Shown: positions 44,188-55,196, counted from the stretch's first letter. The stretch: DNA of 64,000 nt from Cydia pomonella (GCF_033807575.1 NW_026907807.1:186001-250000); one strand, 5' to 3'. The notes: generated from the letters alone by a model not told the origin. Made by a program: numbers and translations.

Positions 44188-45290
44188 TTACGTATAATTT
44201 AAAAACCGATGGTCAATATCACCTCATGAATGTAAGTAACTTCAGTTTTTCGTTCTATATAAAAAGGTAGTTGATGTAAGCTTTATAATGCTATAACATT
44301 CTTATTTTCAAAATAAAAATTTGAATCCTCCACGAATATGTCCTGTTTGCCTTTTTCCCTGTATTTTAAAACCAGCTAGTAACTGGTAACCCTCTCGTCT
44401 TTGTCAAAGTTTTTTTTCCATACAGAGTGTCATTCTCAATTTCACGTTCACAGAGGCTCGAAACGCCGCTCGATTTTCGAAAGTTTGAAGCGGTAGGATC
44501 TTTTTGCAACAACTTTTTATGTGTTTTTTGATCCGGTGGTCGTTGACGTGAATACTTGGGTAATTTTGAAACAAGTCTGCAAGCGATACTACCTTCTAAA
44601 TTAAAGAAAAATTTAAAAAAAACCACCAGACATGAACTCCGGCGACCTTTATAAACGCTGTTATTCAACTGAGTTGTCGAAGCTTATCAGGGGGCCTACT
44701 GCGTAAACCGATATCCGGAAATTGCCGGATCTTTCTCTTTTAGTCTCACAAAGATGTAATTAGAGTGACAGAGAAAAATGCCCGCCGTTGACGAACTTCG
44801 ATTTTCGCGGTTATAGCCCAGAAGCGTGCCAAGTTTTCCGTTCCTTTTTTGTTTACACGGCTCAGAGACGCGCATGGCGACATCTACCGTAAGAATCTTC
44901 AATATTAACGATACCGAGTCTCAACGTACATTGATAATTAACCAGTAACAACGTGCTAACCCATATTAAACTTTTTTTTATACCATGCTCATACTTCTGT
45001 TTTTTTTTTTCTTTCAATAAAGGTTGGAAGGAAAGTTTGAGCCTAGTCCGAGATCCGAGATGGTGATTCTTATTTTATTGTGTATTATTTTATAAATCGG
45101 CAGGGCCTAGACTATTATATGCCTAAAGTATTTTGTAGTGTTTTGAGAATATTTAAATAGGAAGAAGCCAAGTTTTGATTAAAAAAGTATTGAATTTAAT
45201 CAAACATAAAATCGAATTCCTAACATTTCTAGAAGTTTTAAAAGATTCACCTAGTGGAATACAGAATAAATAAATAAAAAACAAACCAAT
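44188..45290. other. Unassigned stretch
   Basis: Minus-strand open frames of 100 (44366-44668) and 68 codons (44696-44902) show no recognisable domain. Confidence 0.3.
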
Positions 45291-45291
45291 T

Positions 45292-45535
45292 TCGTCCCTC
45301 AGTAAGCTCAATAAGGCTTGTGTTGTGGGTACTAGACAAATATACATATATATAATATATGGATATACAACTACATATAAAACATGAATAACTTTGTAAC
45401 ATACAATAGATCCATAATCCGAATTTTTATGATAAACAGATAAACACACAAATAAATGCCCTTACCAAGATTCGAACCCGAAACCTCATGCTTCGCAGGC
45501 AGGGTTACTACCGTCTAGGCTAGAAGACCGCTGAA
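45292..45535 (-). mobile_element. S1 SINE, near full length, minus strand
   Basis: Tail TCCCTCAGTAAGCTCAATAA at the left and head ACCAAGATTCGAACCCGAAA near 45465-45485. The A-box region is altered (GTCTAGGCTAGA), so it is an older copy. Confidence 0.8.
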
Positions 45536-45890
45536 GTAGGTAAGTTAAGGTAGTAAACGTGGTCACACGCATGACTACAGGGCCGCCATATTGAAAATTC
45601 ACATAGCACGCCATAAAGAACCACAAAAAGGCTTTCCCGTAAAAAATACAACAATAAAAACTATTTAATAATCCGGGAACACGTAAACTGGATTAACGGC
45701 CGGACGCTGTAAACCAGGCGTCAAGCGCGAGTCGGCAACAAGGAGGATTCCGGTGTTATTTTTTTTTTCTTTTTATTTAGAAACAGTCATACACAATTTT
45801 TGATCAAAACTAATATGTAGACAAAAAATATACCTATAGTTTCATATGAAGAAACATCAAAAAATATAGTTTTATATGTAAGTGTGTTCT
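45536..45890. other. Unassigned stretch
   Basis: Nothing recognised. Confidence 0.3.
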
Positions 45891-45891
45891 A

Positions 45892-46065
45892 GCTTTTCGG
45901 TGAAGGAAAACATCGTGAGGAAACCTGCATACATCTGCGAAGAAATTCAAAGGGGTATGTGAAGTCCCCATTCCGCATTGGGCTAGCGTGGGGACTATAG
46001 CCCGAGCCCTCTCGCACATGAGAGGAGGCCTGTGCCCAGCAGTGGGACGTATATAGGCTGAATAA
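45892..46065 (+). mobile_element. LINE 3' end (RTE-type terminus)
   Basis: GGTGAAGGAAAACATCGTGA, then GAGAGGAGGCCTGTGCCCAG and CAGTGGGACGTATATAGGCTG. The last part is the RTE-type ending also seen at 1.43, 33.2 and 41.95 kb. Confidence 0.7.
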
Positions 46066-47075
46066 TTTTTTTATTTTTTTATGTAAGTAAAATAAAAAGA
46101 AAAAATATCTCTGGGGTCCATTTCTCAAACGGTATTCGTCTAATATTATAAGTGTGTGTCCATGGTTATTCATACGACTTAACAGCGCAAATTTCTGCGC
46201 CCTTGAGATAAGATTGTCAGTGAACTCCAGGCCGCTGTAGAATGCAAGCGAGAAAAACAAAATAAGGGATGAAATGGATTAAACTCAGCGTATGCCATGA
46301 CAATAAAGACAATAGCAGTTAAGAGTCCTTATTCCTACAGACGAGCGTATTTTGTAAAATGCTTCCTTTTTCATTCAAGATTACGACGTAACTATTAGTA
46401 TTTATTCAAAAACTGATAACGTACTTAAATAATCATTTCCTAAACTAGGGGCTCCAACAGTTCAAATTTTCATTTTCTCTTTTAAACCTCTTTTTTAATG
46501 AGGTTTTTTGGGAGTCTTTTCCAAATTTTGCAGTGAGATGTGGCGTTTCGGTTCTCAATTTTGCTATAAACAAGAATCATTTGGTACATGAATGACTACA
46601 ATTTGATTCAACATATCTCGTACGAGGGGCTGGAATGATTAACAATCGAAGATTCATTTGAAAAAACTGATAAAATACCTTCCGAGTTTTCTTCATTTTT
46701 TTGGCGAAAACAGGGTTTTATTATATTTTATTTCCGCAAATTGTACGCATATTTTGCTTTAAAAATAATATTATAGCAAACTGTAACTTTATGTTAACCT
46801 ATAAAAAAAAATCGTAACTAAGGGACCTACATTGCCGTAAATTTATATTTTTTTTAAACACGTATAAATCACGCAGCAGCGACGCCCCGCTCTCAGTCCG
46901 CGCGGAGCGCGCTTAGAGGACGGACCTGTGCTCGATTGTCAGGCATTCGTTGCGATCGTAATCAGCTACGGAGTTCCGAGAAGTGCTATATACTGCGATT
47001 AGAAAATCTTAATAAAAGTTCATTTTTTACAGTATGCCTAACAGACTCGCTTATTGATGGATTTTCAGTGTTACT
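46066..47075. other. Unassigned; GC-rich patch at 46870-46990
   Basis: The GC-rich patch followed by AATAAAAG near 47010 could be the end of an LTR or UTR. I cannot identify it. Confidence 0.3.
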
Positions 47076-47077
47076 TT

Positions 47078-47267
47078 TTTTTTAATACTAAGTCGGTGGC
47101 AAACAAGCATACGGCCCGCATATGTACGCCTGCAACTCCAGAGGAATTACATGCGCGTTGCCGACCCTAACCCCCTCCCGCCCCTCGTTGAGCTCTGGCA
47201 ACCTTACTCACCGGCAGGAACACAACACTATGAGTAAGGTCTAGTGTTATTTGGCTGCGATTTTCTG
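47078..47267 (-). repeat. SINE D, partial, minus strand
   Basis: T-run, ACTAAGTCGGTGGCAAACAA, through GTGTTATTTGGCTGCGATTT. A ~25-bp block present in other copies is missing after GGCCCGC. Confidence 0.85.
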
Positions 47268-47340
47268 AAAAAACGCATTTTCACTTGAAATTACGTTAGG
47301 GTTTGCATTATTATTTTTGACCCGGATGAAGTCCAAGTTC

Positions 47341-48148
47341 TCATGATGGAGTCAGGAGTTGGTCACCAGAACTCCTAATCTACTAATTATAATCCCATCG
47401 TGTTTGGGCTCAAAAGATTTGCCCTGACGAACACCATCGATCTAGATGAGGTCCAGGGTCTCATGATGGAGTCAGGAGTTGGTCACTAGAACTCCTAATC
47501 TACTCATTATAATTCCATCGTGTTTGGGCTCAACAGAGTTGCCCTGATGAGCACCTTCAATCTAGATGAGGTCCAGGGTCTCATGATGGAGTCAGGAGCT
47601 GGTCACGAGAACTCCTAATCTACTCATCATAACTCCATCGTGTTTGGGTTCAATAGAGTTGCCCTGACGAGCACCATCAATCTAGATGAGGTCCAGGGCC
47701 TCATGATGGAGTCAGGAGCTGGTCACCAGAACTCCTAATCTACTCATCATAACTCCATCGTGTTTGGGCTCAATAGATTTGCCCTGATGAACACCATCGA
47801 TCTAGATGAGGCCCAGGGTCTCATGATGGAGTCAGGAGTTGGTCACCAGAACTCCTAAACTACTCATCATAACCTCATCGTGTTCGGGCTCAATAGATTT
47901 GCCCTGACGAGCATCATCAATCTAGATAAAGTCCAGGGTCTCATGATGGAGTCAGGAGTTGGTCACTAGAACTCCTAATCTACTCATTATAATTCCAACG
48001 TGTTTGGGCTCAAAAGATTTGCCCTGATGAGCACCATCGATCTAGATGAGGTCCAGGGTCTCATGATGGAGTCAGGAGTTGGTCACCAGAACTCCTACTC
48101 TACTCATCATAACTCCATCGTGTTTGGGCTCAATAGAGTTGCCCTGAC
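47341..48148 (+). repeat. 120-bp minisatellite, forward array
   Basis: Six full units and a partial seventh. The unit includes TCATGATGGAGTCAGGAG, TCCATCGTGTTTGGGCTCAA and CATCGATCTAGATGAGG. Neighbouring units differ at a few positions, mostly transitions, with no length change. Confidence 0.95.
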
Positions 48149-48149
48149 A

Positions 48150-48755
48150 TCATCTAGATTGATGGTGCTCGTGAGGGCAAATCTATTGAGCCCAAACACG
48201 ATGGAGTTATGATGAGTAGATTAGGAATTATGGTAACCAACTCCTGACTCCATCATGAGACCCTGGACTTCATCTAGATCGATGGTACTCGTCAGGGCAA
48301 ATCTTTTGAGCCCAAACACGATGGAATTATAATGAGTAGATTAGGAGTTCTGGTGACCAACTCCTGACTCCATCATGAGACCCTGGACTTCATTTAGATC
48401 GATGGTACTCGTCAGGGCAAATCTATTGAGCTCGAATACGATGGAATTATAATGAGTAGATTAGGAGTTCTAGTGACCTACTCCTGACTCCATCATGAGA
48501 CCCTGGACTTCATCTAGATTGATGGTGCTCATCAGGGTAAATCTATTGAGCCCAAACTCGATGGAGTTATGATGAGTAGATTAGGAGTTCTGGGGAGTTC
48601 TGGTGACCAACTCCTGACTCCGTCATGAGACCCTGGACCTCATCTAGATCGATGGTGTTCGTCAGGGCAAATCTTTTGAGCCCAAGCACGATGGAATTAT
48701 AATGAGTAGATTAGGAGTTCTGGTGACCAACTCCTGACTCCATCATAAGAACCTG
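48150..48755 (-). repeat. 120-bp minisatellite, inverted array
   Basis: Five units in reverse orientation. One carries an 11-bp internal duplication (GGGGAGTTCTG near 48590-48600). Confidence 0.95.
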
Positions 48756-48829
48756 GATGGACTTCATTCGGGTCAAAAATAATAATACAAACCCTAACGT
48801 GATTTCAAATAACACTGAAACTCTATAGC

Positions 48830-49152
48830 ACTAATGTGCGCAAACGATTGGCATCTTGACTACGCAGCATGGGTGCGTAGCCACCATGCCAATCGATACG
48901 ACAACGAAACACTATCTGTCTCTCTCTCGTACTAATATGCACAAACGATTGGCATCTTGGCTAGGTATCATGGGTGCGTAGCCAACATACCAATCGTTTA
49001 CGATACGACAACGAAACACTACTCTCTCTCTATCGCACTAATATACGCAAACGATTGGTATTTTGGCTAGGCACTAAGCAAGTGTGTGGCCAACATGCCA
49101 ATCGTTTACGATACGACAACGAAACACTATCTGTCTCTCTATCGCACTAATA
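48830..49152 (+). repeat. ~110-bp tandem repeat of palindromic units, three copies
   Basis: Each unit has AAACGATTGGCATCTTGGCT-like and GTAGCCAACATGCCAATCGT-like halves that are mutually inverted, then ACGATACGACAACGAAACAC and CTGTCTCTCTATCGCACTAA. It starts within about 20 bp of the foldback element edge. Confidence 0.85.
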
Positions 49153-49745
49153 TACTTTATTTATACCTGCAGTCATTTAGTAACTTCTTCATTTTCCATT
49201 GGTGTGAAAGAGACAGAATAAAGAGCAAGGGTTATAGTACACTCTGTAGTCTGTACACTTAGTAGTAGTGTACATTAAAAAAAAACTACTGTGCATATAC
49301 AATAAAATAAAGAGTGCCCATATGATATCATATGACACTAAAATTAATGTTGCTTGAAATTATATTGAAAACTATCAAGATTATTCTAGTCTGCATTGAA
49401 ACGCGCGTCGCGTTGCCGGCGCTCGCGTACCGAGCGCCAACGCCATCTATCGAGCGTTATTTCGTGAAATCGGAGAACGCTCCAAGGATTAAGGGCTCTT
49501 AAGCATGGATCCTAAATCTCCGTTATATAAGTATGCTACCTAATACAAAAAACTGGGAATTTTTTCCCAGTAGATACCACTGGTAAAAGGTGGGATTATT
49601 TTTCCCAGTAATTACCACCGAAATGTTGTTAGAGTTCAATAATAATAAAACAGTAGAAATAGTATAGTATATATTGTATATTTAGTAGTGTATTATATAG
49701 GTATTGTTTGAATACTTATATAAGTAGTATGTGTGTTTGTATTTA
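49153..49745. other. Unassigned; two short hairpins
   Basis: GGCGCTCG-CGTAC-CGAGCGCC near 49417-49437 and ACTGGGAA-TTTT-TTCCCAGT near 49551-49572. The latter is followed by a second, weaker CCCAGTAATTACCACC copy and may be a MITE remnant. Confidence 0.4.
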
Positions 49746-49789
49746 ATAGTCTCCATATTTAGCTCCTTGCAGTACCTGTTGACTTTTGT

Positions 49790-49962
49790 GTGAGTTCTAA
49801 ATTTCCTGCTACCTAACGGTTATTTGGAAGAGATCGCTTTTTAGCGATAAGACCGCCTGTTGTTACCTGGTTCTATTTTCCTTTAAAATTTATTGTAGTT
49901 TTACATGTATGTAAAATGTATAATTGTTGGTGCAATAATAGAATATTTACTTACTCTCGAGG
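49790..49962 (+). repeat. LINE 3' UTR end, plus strand
   Basis: AGAGATCGCTTTTTAGCGAT through AATAGAATATTTACTTACTC. The inverse of the 36.13-36.29 kb copy. Confidence 0.65.
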
Positions 49963-50618
49963 TTGATGGCAAAAAGGAAAAAAACATACAATCTAATAAT
50001 TATATTATGTAATAATCCCAAATAAACAAAATAATTATGATACGTAAAAATAAAAAAAAATTACAAACAACATTGATTGAATTGCTATCGGCACGTAGGG
50101 ATTAGGTAAAAGTTAACACGTAAGTCACGTAATATAACCCCATGCATGTTCTAGGACTGTTATCACCAACTGCTAGGCGAGCTCGGCGGACGTGTTGACC
50201 GGTCAAACCAACCAGTATAAACGCGTATCTCTTTATTAATGTCTCGGTCACGTTACGGTGGTCTGCGCGACAGCGCGGGCCGCCCGCGCTCGAGCGATGA
50301 CAATTTCACTATACTGGCTTACCGTTGCCAATTCACACAGTACGTAGTTACGTACCCACTTTTTTCTTACAGAAATAAATAAGTTGTTTTGTTTTAGAAT
50401 AAATTTTATTCTATTCTTGCACTATGTAGGTAAATAATGTATATTATGATTGCTTGTATTTCTCTTTGTAAGTGAATTGTATTATTCTTTTGGAGAAATC
50501 AATTTTAAACGGATTAGCCAGCGTTTTCGATTAAAGCTCCTAGCCAGCGTGATTTCTTCCGACAATATCGTTATATTTCAACCAATTAACACAAAACCTT
50601 AACAAGTTATATAGGTAC
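49963..50618. other. Unassigned stretch
   Basis: Nothing recognised except GCGCGGGCCGCCCGCGC near 50273, a GC-rich palindrome. Confidence 0.3.
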
Positions 50619-50620
50619 CT

Positions 50621-50720
50621 AAGCCTTCCTCGAGAATCACTCTATTGATAGGTGAAATTCGTATGAAAATCCGTTCAGTAGTTTTTAGTTTTGGAGTAAG
50701 TAGTTTTATAAGATGTAGTA
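50621..50720 (+). repeat. Dispersed repeat shared with 33.95 kb
   Basis: GCCTTCCTCGAGAATCACTC then TATGAAAATCCGTTCAGTAG. Confidence 0.7.
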
Positions 50721-51288
50721 CATTAACATTTCCCCTAGACTTGCGGACGCTAGGTTGCGTGACAGTCGTGCACATAGCAAATAGTCTAGCCATGTTCTTT
50801 TCGTCTCTCTGTCTACGCTTACCCTTAGTATTTAAATAGCAATAGTCAGTAGGTATTGGAAAGCTGTAATTTGGTATACCTAAGGTAACCAAAGGGGTAA
50901 ATGAAATGTCGAAAAATGTCTTGTTAAAAAACGCTAGAAATAAGACAAGTGCATGGTGTAATATATTTATTTTTTGTAATTTATGGATGGCTACAACGTT
51001 GCGTAAGAACACTGTTCAGTATGTTATCATAAAAACAGATTATTTGATTAAAAACATATATAGTACGCACTTTGTATTGGTAATCTCTATAATATATTCT
51101 AGATTAATACGTTTCGCTTCTTTTATTCTTTTTTGTTTTGCAAATTTCGAAAAAAAAAGGAAATCATATAAACCTAGTTATTGTGTCAATAACATACTAA
51201 AAAATCATGGAGAATGGAAAATATTTAAAAGTGGAAAAACGTTATCTCTTTTTATATGGCCGGTCACGTAATATATACTTCCTCTTAA
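50721..51288. other. Unassigned stretch
   Basis: Open frames of 121 (+, 50906-51271) and 137 codons (-, 50599-51012) overlap on opposite strands. Neither shows a family likeness I recognise, and both are AT-rich. I do not support either as a gene. Confidence 0.3.
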
Positions 51289-51416
51289 GGCCTCTACAGA
51301 CTTCGTACCAAATTTCACCCGACTTTAGATAATTGCCGGCTAAGCAGATCAAATATCGCAAACGGCCGCAATATAACGCAAATAGCATGCAATTTTAGGT
51401 GAGATTTGTAGAGGCC
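51289..51416. mobile_element. Possible 128-bp MITE
   Basis: GGCCTCTACA at 51289 is mirrored by TGTAGAGGCC ending at 51416, with weaker pairing inward (TTTCACCC / AGGTGAG). Confidence 0.5.
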
Positions 51417-51612
51417 CTCACAGACAGTATAAAAAATTTATTAGTTGACTGAAAAATCAAATACATTTTATAATTTGTATGTACAGCTACAGCATAGCTC
51501 AAAAACTTATGATTATGAAGTTAATTTTAGGCAGGTGCCCGTCGCGCTTCGTGTGCCTATACACATCAAATCAGACTATGTGCCAAAAGTATCTCCATTC
51601 TCTAATAACTTA

Positions 51613-52168
51613 ACAAAAAAGCGGCCAAGTGCGAGTCGGACTCGCCCATGAAGGGTTCCGTACATTTATGATGTATTAAAAAAAAACTACTTACTATATA
51701 GATCTCGTTCAAACCAATTTTCGGTGGAAGTTTGCATGGTAATGTATATCATATATTTTTTTTAGATTTTTCATTCTGTTATTTTAGAAATTACGGGGGG
51801 GGGGACACACATTTTACCACTTTGGAAGTGTCTCTCGCGCAAACTATTAAGTTTAGAAAAAAATTATATTAGAAACCTCAATATCATTTTAAAGACCTAT
51901 CCATAGATACCCCACACGTATGGGTTTGATGAAAAAAGATTTTTGAGTTTCAGTTCTAAGTATGGGGAACCCCCAAAATTTATTGTTTTTTTTTTCTATT
52001 TTTGTTGAACATCTTAATGCGGTTCATAGAATACATCCACTTACTAAGTTTGAACAATATAGCTCTTATAGTTTCGGAAAAAAGTGGCTGTGACATAATC
52101 GGACAGACAGACGGACATGACGAATCTATAAGGGTTCCGTTTTTTGCCATTTGGCTACGGAACCCTAA
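51613..52168 (+). mobile_element. Longer MITE-like repeat (AAGGGTTCCGTA ends)
   Basis: GCGGCCAAGTGCGAGTCGGA and AAGGGTTCCGTA at the left, CGGACAGACAGACGGACA and TACGGAACCCTAA at the right. About 550 bp against 220 bp for the 43.97-kb relative. Contains G10 near 51797. Confidence 0.75.
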
Positions 52169-53428
52169 AAAGAAATATGTCTATATATACAGAACAATAT
52201 GTAGAACAATTAAACGGTTGCAGATACCTTTGAATGCGATGTAGAGATATACTTACTTAGATATCTATTTGGAAAAGTAATTGAGGGTGGCAAATACTTT
52301 TGGCATTAGTCATAAAGTGATTATGCACTTTTGCAGCTCTCTGTACATTACAAGCTCTGTTTTTATATGCCAGATATATATACATAAGATTATTCCCGTT
52401 CGTTTGACCAATCTGAAATGAAAGTTGGATTAGACTGATTGGGTAGTACTAGTAGATAGGGCATGGGCATGAAGCTAATCTGTTGAATCTACATGTTGTT
52501 TCCTGTAATCACCCTTAACCTTAACGCTTTAAATAACATATAATTAAATCCAAATGGTTTTAATTAATACATTTCAAAAAATAATTTTCTGTTATTTACT
52601 ACAACAAACGATGAGTAAGTTTAGACCACAGATAGACGAAGGGGTACCAATTTAAAGTGTACAACATAACATGAGGTTAGAGTTAGATAGCCAAGACCGT
52701 GCAAATGTTATTTTAAACGTCAAACTTCTATGAAATTATGACGCTTAAAAACACTTGCGTAGTCTGTGCTATCAAAATCGCTGTTAACTTAGCTTGGTCT
52801 AACTCAACCGCATTGTGCTAGAGATAAACCATGTTTATATTGCGCGCCCTTTAAATACAACAAATAATACTTATAAAGTTGTGTACTTACGTACAAAATT
52901 AATGTAGAACTTCCGTCAAAATTGAAATATATATATGGAACGTCAACTTTTTTTATACCTGTATGCCTAAACACGGAACAGAGTTTTCAAAAACTTCTAA
53001 ATAACCATATATTACTCCGTATGTAGGACTCAGTTGTGTTTTTAGATAACGAATTCGTATTATTAGATTGCCCAATTAGCAATGAAATAATTAACAAAGA
53101 ACGAAAAAAATACCGGTTTTGTTCCCATACAAAATATACCAGTTTCCGATCCCTGTTTCGTAGGCAGAAGGTTAATTTAATACAATGAAAAAAAATATGA
53201 CTTCGTATGGTTCCTCCAAACTCTCCGAAAGCCCATAATAGGTATCAAGGAAATTGGTAGTTGAATTTGAAATATATAGTGTTAAGGGTATAAGGGTGAG
53301 ATTAACCAAATAAATTAAGATACACCTTGCCTTAAATTGCATTATACAAATTACAAAATCTTACCGGTAGGTAGTTATTTTACTACCAAATGAACGGACT
53401 AAGAGACATTAGGGAATGTAGGTAGGTA
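52169..53428. other. Unassigned AT-rich stretch
   Basis: No open frame above 60 codons after 52244 and no repeat recognised. Confidence 0.3.
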
Positions 53429-53430
53429 TA

Positions 53431-53782
53431 CCGGGTGTTTCCTGTAACAGGAGCAATAAATTAAACTGTAGAATGTACTCCTCAAACTGACCAACATTTG
53501 TTCAACAACTTTGAAAAATAACTTATGTTTTGATTTTTATTACACATTGAAGTTAATTCTAAGACGCAATGTATTGCGAATTTTGTTATGTTTAAACCGT
53601 GACAATGACAAGCAACGTCAAAACACTGATGTCAGCGTACATTGAAAATAATATTAAATTTGATTGAAAAAGTTAAAATCTAAAGATTTCATAATTTTTA
53701 AAAGTTGTTAATCAAAAGTTATATCGTTTTAGGAGTACAATATATGGTTTAATAATTTGCTCGTGTTACAGGAAACACCCGG
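53431..53782. mobile_element. 352-bp mariner-type MITE with TA on both sides
   Basis: CCGGGTGTTTCCTGTAACA at the left is matched exactly by its inverse at the right end. TA flanks both edges (53429-53430, 53783-53784). No transposase frame. Confidence 0.85.
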
Positions 53783-53864
53783 TATATATGGATTTAGGGT
53801 GAGATGAGACTGCTCGTTTGTTATCATTCGACGCGTGAAGATAGTGTGTGCTGGCACTTGGGCA

Positions 53865-54060
53865 AAAGTGGTTGGATTACAGATTAACGATTATGATTAC
53901 AAAATGTAGTTGTACTTATAAATTACAATTACTAGGAAAAAGTAGTTGAGCCTTTGATTAACGATTACTAAATACATTTTGTAGTAATCGAATTAATGAC
54001 TACATTTTGTAATTGTAATCTATAATAAAATACTTTATGCGATTACAAATTCCTTTTACT
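53865..54060. repeat. GTAATC/GATTAC-rich tract, left block
   Basis: Many copies of GATTAC, GTAATC and ATTACAA-type words in both orientations. A similar block is at 54640-54840. They could be the ends of one element with repeated sub-terminal motifs. Confidence 0.5.
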
Positions 54061-54157
54061 GAAATAATGTTTTCGATGATCCTTGTTTCCCAAATCAGGT
54101 TAAAAAAACGAACGAGTTTTAAGACATCTCAAGTTTGACTTTTCATATAAAAAAAGG

Positions 54158-54278
54158 ATATTTTTTGAACATCGTCGGTGTGCAACCAAACATACGGCCC
54201 GTCTGATGGTAAGCAGTGTCCGTAGCCTATGTACGCCTGCAACTCCAGAGGACTCCGCACCCTCGTTGAGCTTATAAA
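54158..54278 (-). repeat. SINE D, 3' third, minus strand
   Basis: AACATCGTCGGTGTGCAACC through CACCCTCGTTGAGCT. It lies between the two GTAATC-rich blocks. Confidence 0.75.
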
Positions 54279-54639
54279 TGTTAGTTTTACAAGATTTTGT
54301 ACAAAGGGCCTAAAATTTTAGGGCAATAACGAGTTTTTGTCAGGTGGTCAGTTGATCAGTTCCAAGAAGCGGCACCCGAGCATTTCTTAAAATTTATATG
54401 GCATGAGGTTAAGTAAATGTATGAAAAAATATTATCCTCCCAAGGACCACGGGAGGACTAATTAGTTCAATGCAATTTAAACTTTTTACAATTGGAAGTT
54501 GCATTTCTTTTGTTTCATTTCATTTTAAAACACAAGAAACACAACCTTATTCCCTACACTGTTGATTTCAAATTCAAATAGCAATTTTTTTATATGGTGA
54601 GCCGCAGGTGGTTATTACTTTTGTTTACTGAGAGAGTAC

Positions 54640-54840
54640 TAAAGTACTAAATTTGCTCATCTTTGCCTATCAAGAAGTAATTGAGTAATTTTGATTATAA
54701 ATTAATGTAATTTCGATTACAAATTACAAAGTAAACTCAATTGCAAGTATTTGTAAGTACATGTAATCAACTACAAATAATTCAGCTACATGTAATCCAA
54801 TTTGTAGTTAAAATTACACAAGTAATTGACGTGTGCACAT
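54640..54840. repeat. GTAATC/GATTAC-rich tract, right block
   Basis: As for the left block: TGTAATCAACTACAAATAAT and similar. Confidence 0.5.
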
Positions 54841-55068
54841 AAATAATGTTCCCGTTCATCTTCAAAATGGTTTCGCCGAAATTTGGATACGGTTTGAGGT
54901 AAAGGTTACGTTAAATACGTACGAGATACACCAGTGACTTTTTAGATAGTTTAACTCACTAGATGCGCCGTTACAAGCTATTGTCGCAGGTTTTTCAATT
55001 TTAAGTTATATCTGATATAATTTTGGAATCTTTTGCTAACTCCCGCTCTAATCTCAATATAAGCCTGA
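54841..55068. other. Unassigned stretch
   Basis: Nothing recognised. Confidence 0.3.
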
Positions 55069-55070
55069 CT

Positions 55071-55196
55071 GGTAGGGTTGCCTTACATCCCGTATATACG
55101 GGACTGTCACTGTATTTAAGAAGTATCGCGTCCCGTATTTTAACCCGTCCTGTTATTCGGTTCCGTTCCGCTCCGGATAATTATGGCAACCCTACC
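55071..55196. mobile_element. 126-bp MITE (GGTAGGGTTGCC ends)
   Basis: Perfect 12-bp inverted ends. If TA is the duplicated target, the element proper starts GGGTTGCC. Confidence 0.7.

Larger units (their letters stand above)
47284..48808. mobile_element. Foldback element with minisatellite arms
   Basis: Outer inverted repeats of about 50 bp (47285-47333; 48758-48807) share TACGTTAGGGTTTG-like ends and TTATTTTTGACCCG. The left arm is a head-to-tail array of 120-bp units (units begin at 47341, 47461, 47581, 47701, 47821, 47941, 48061). After a centre near 48150 the same unit continues inverted for five units to about 48755. There is no coding capacity; the 70-codon open frame at 48000-48212 is array sequence. 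It is built like foldback/Galileo-type elements, but the family is unknown to me. Confidence 0.9.

Noticed and set aside
44366..44902. Minus-strand frames of 100 and 68 codons
   Set aside because: No domain, no splice context, and composition like the intergenic DNA.
47341..48755. CRISPR-like array
   Set aside because: The 120-bp period has no alternation of short repeat and unique spacer, the array inverts in the middle, and the genome is eukaryotic.
50599..51271. Open frames of 137 (-) and 121 (+) codons overlapping on opposite strands
   Set aside because: Neither shows a family motif, both are AT-rich, and one starts within a dispersed repeat. Treated as chance.
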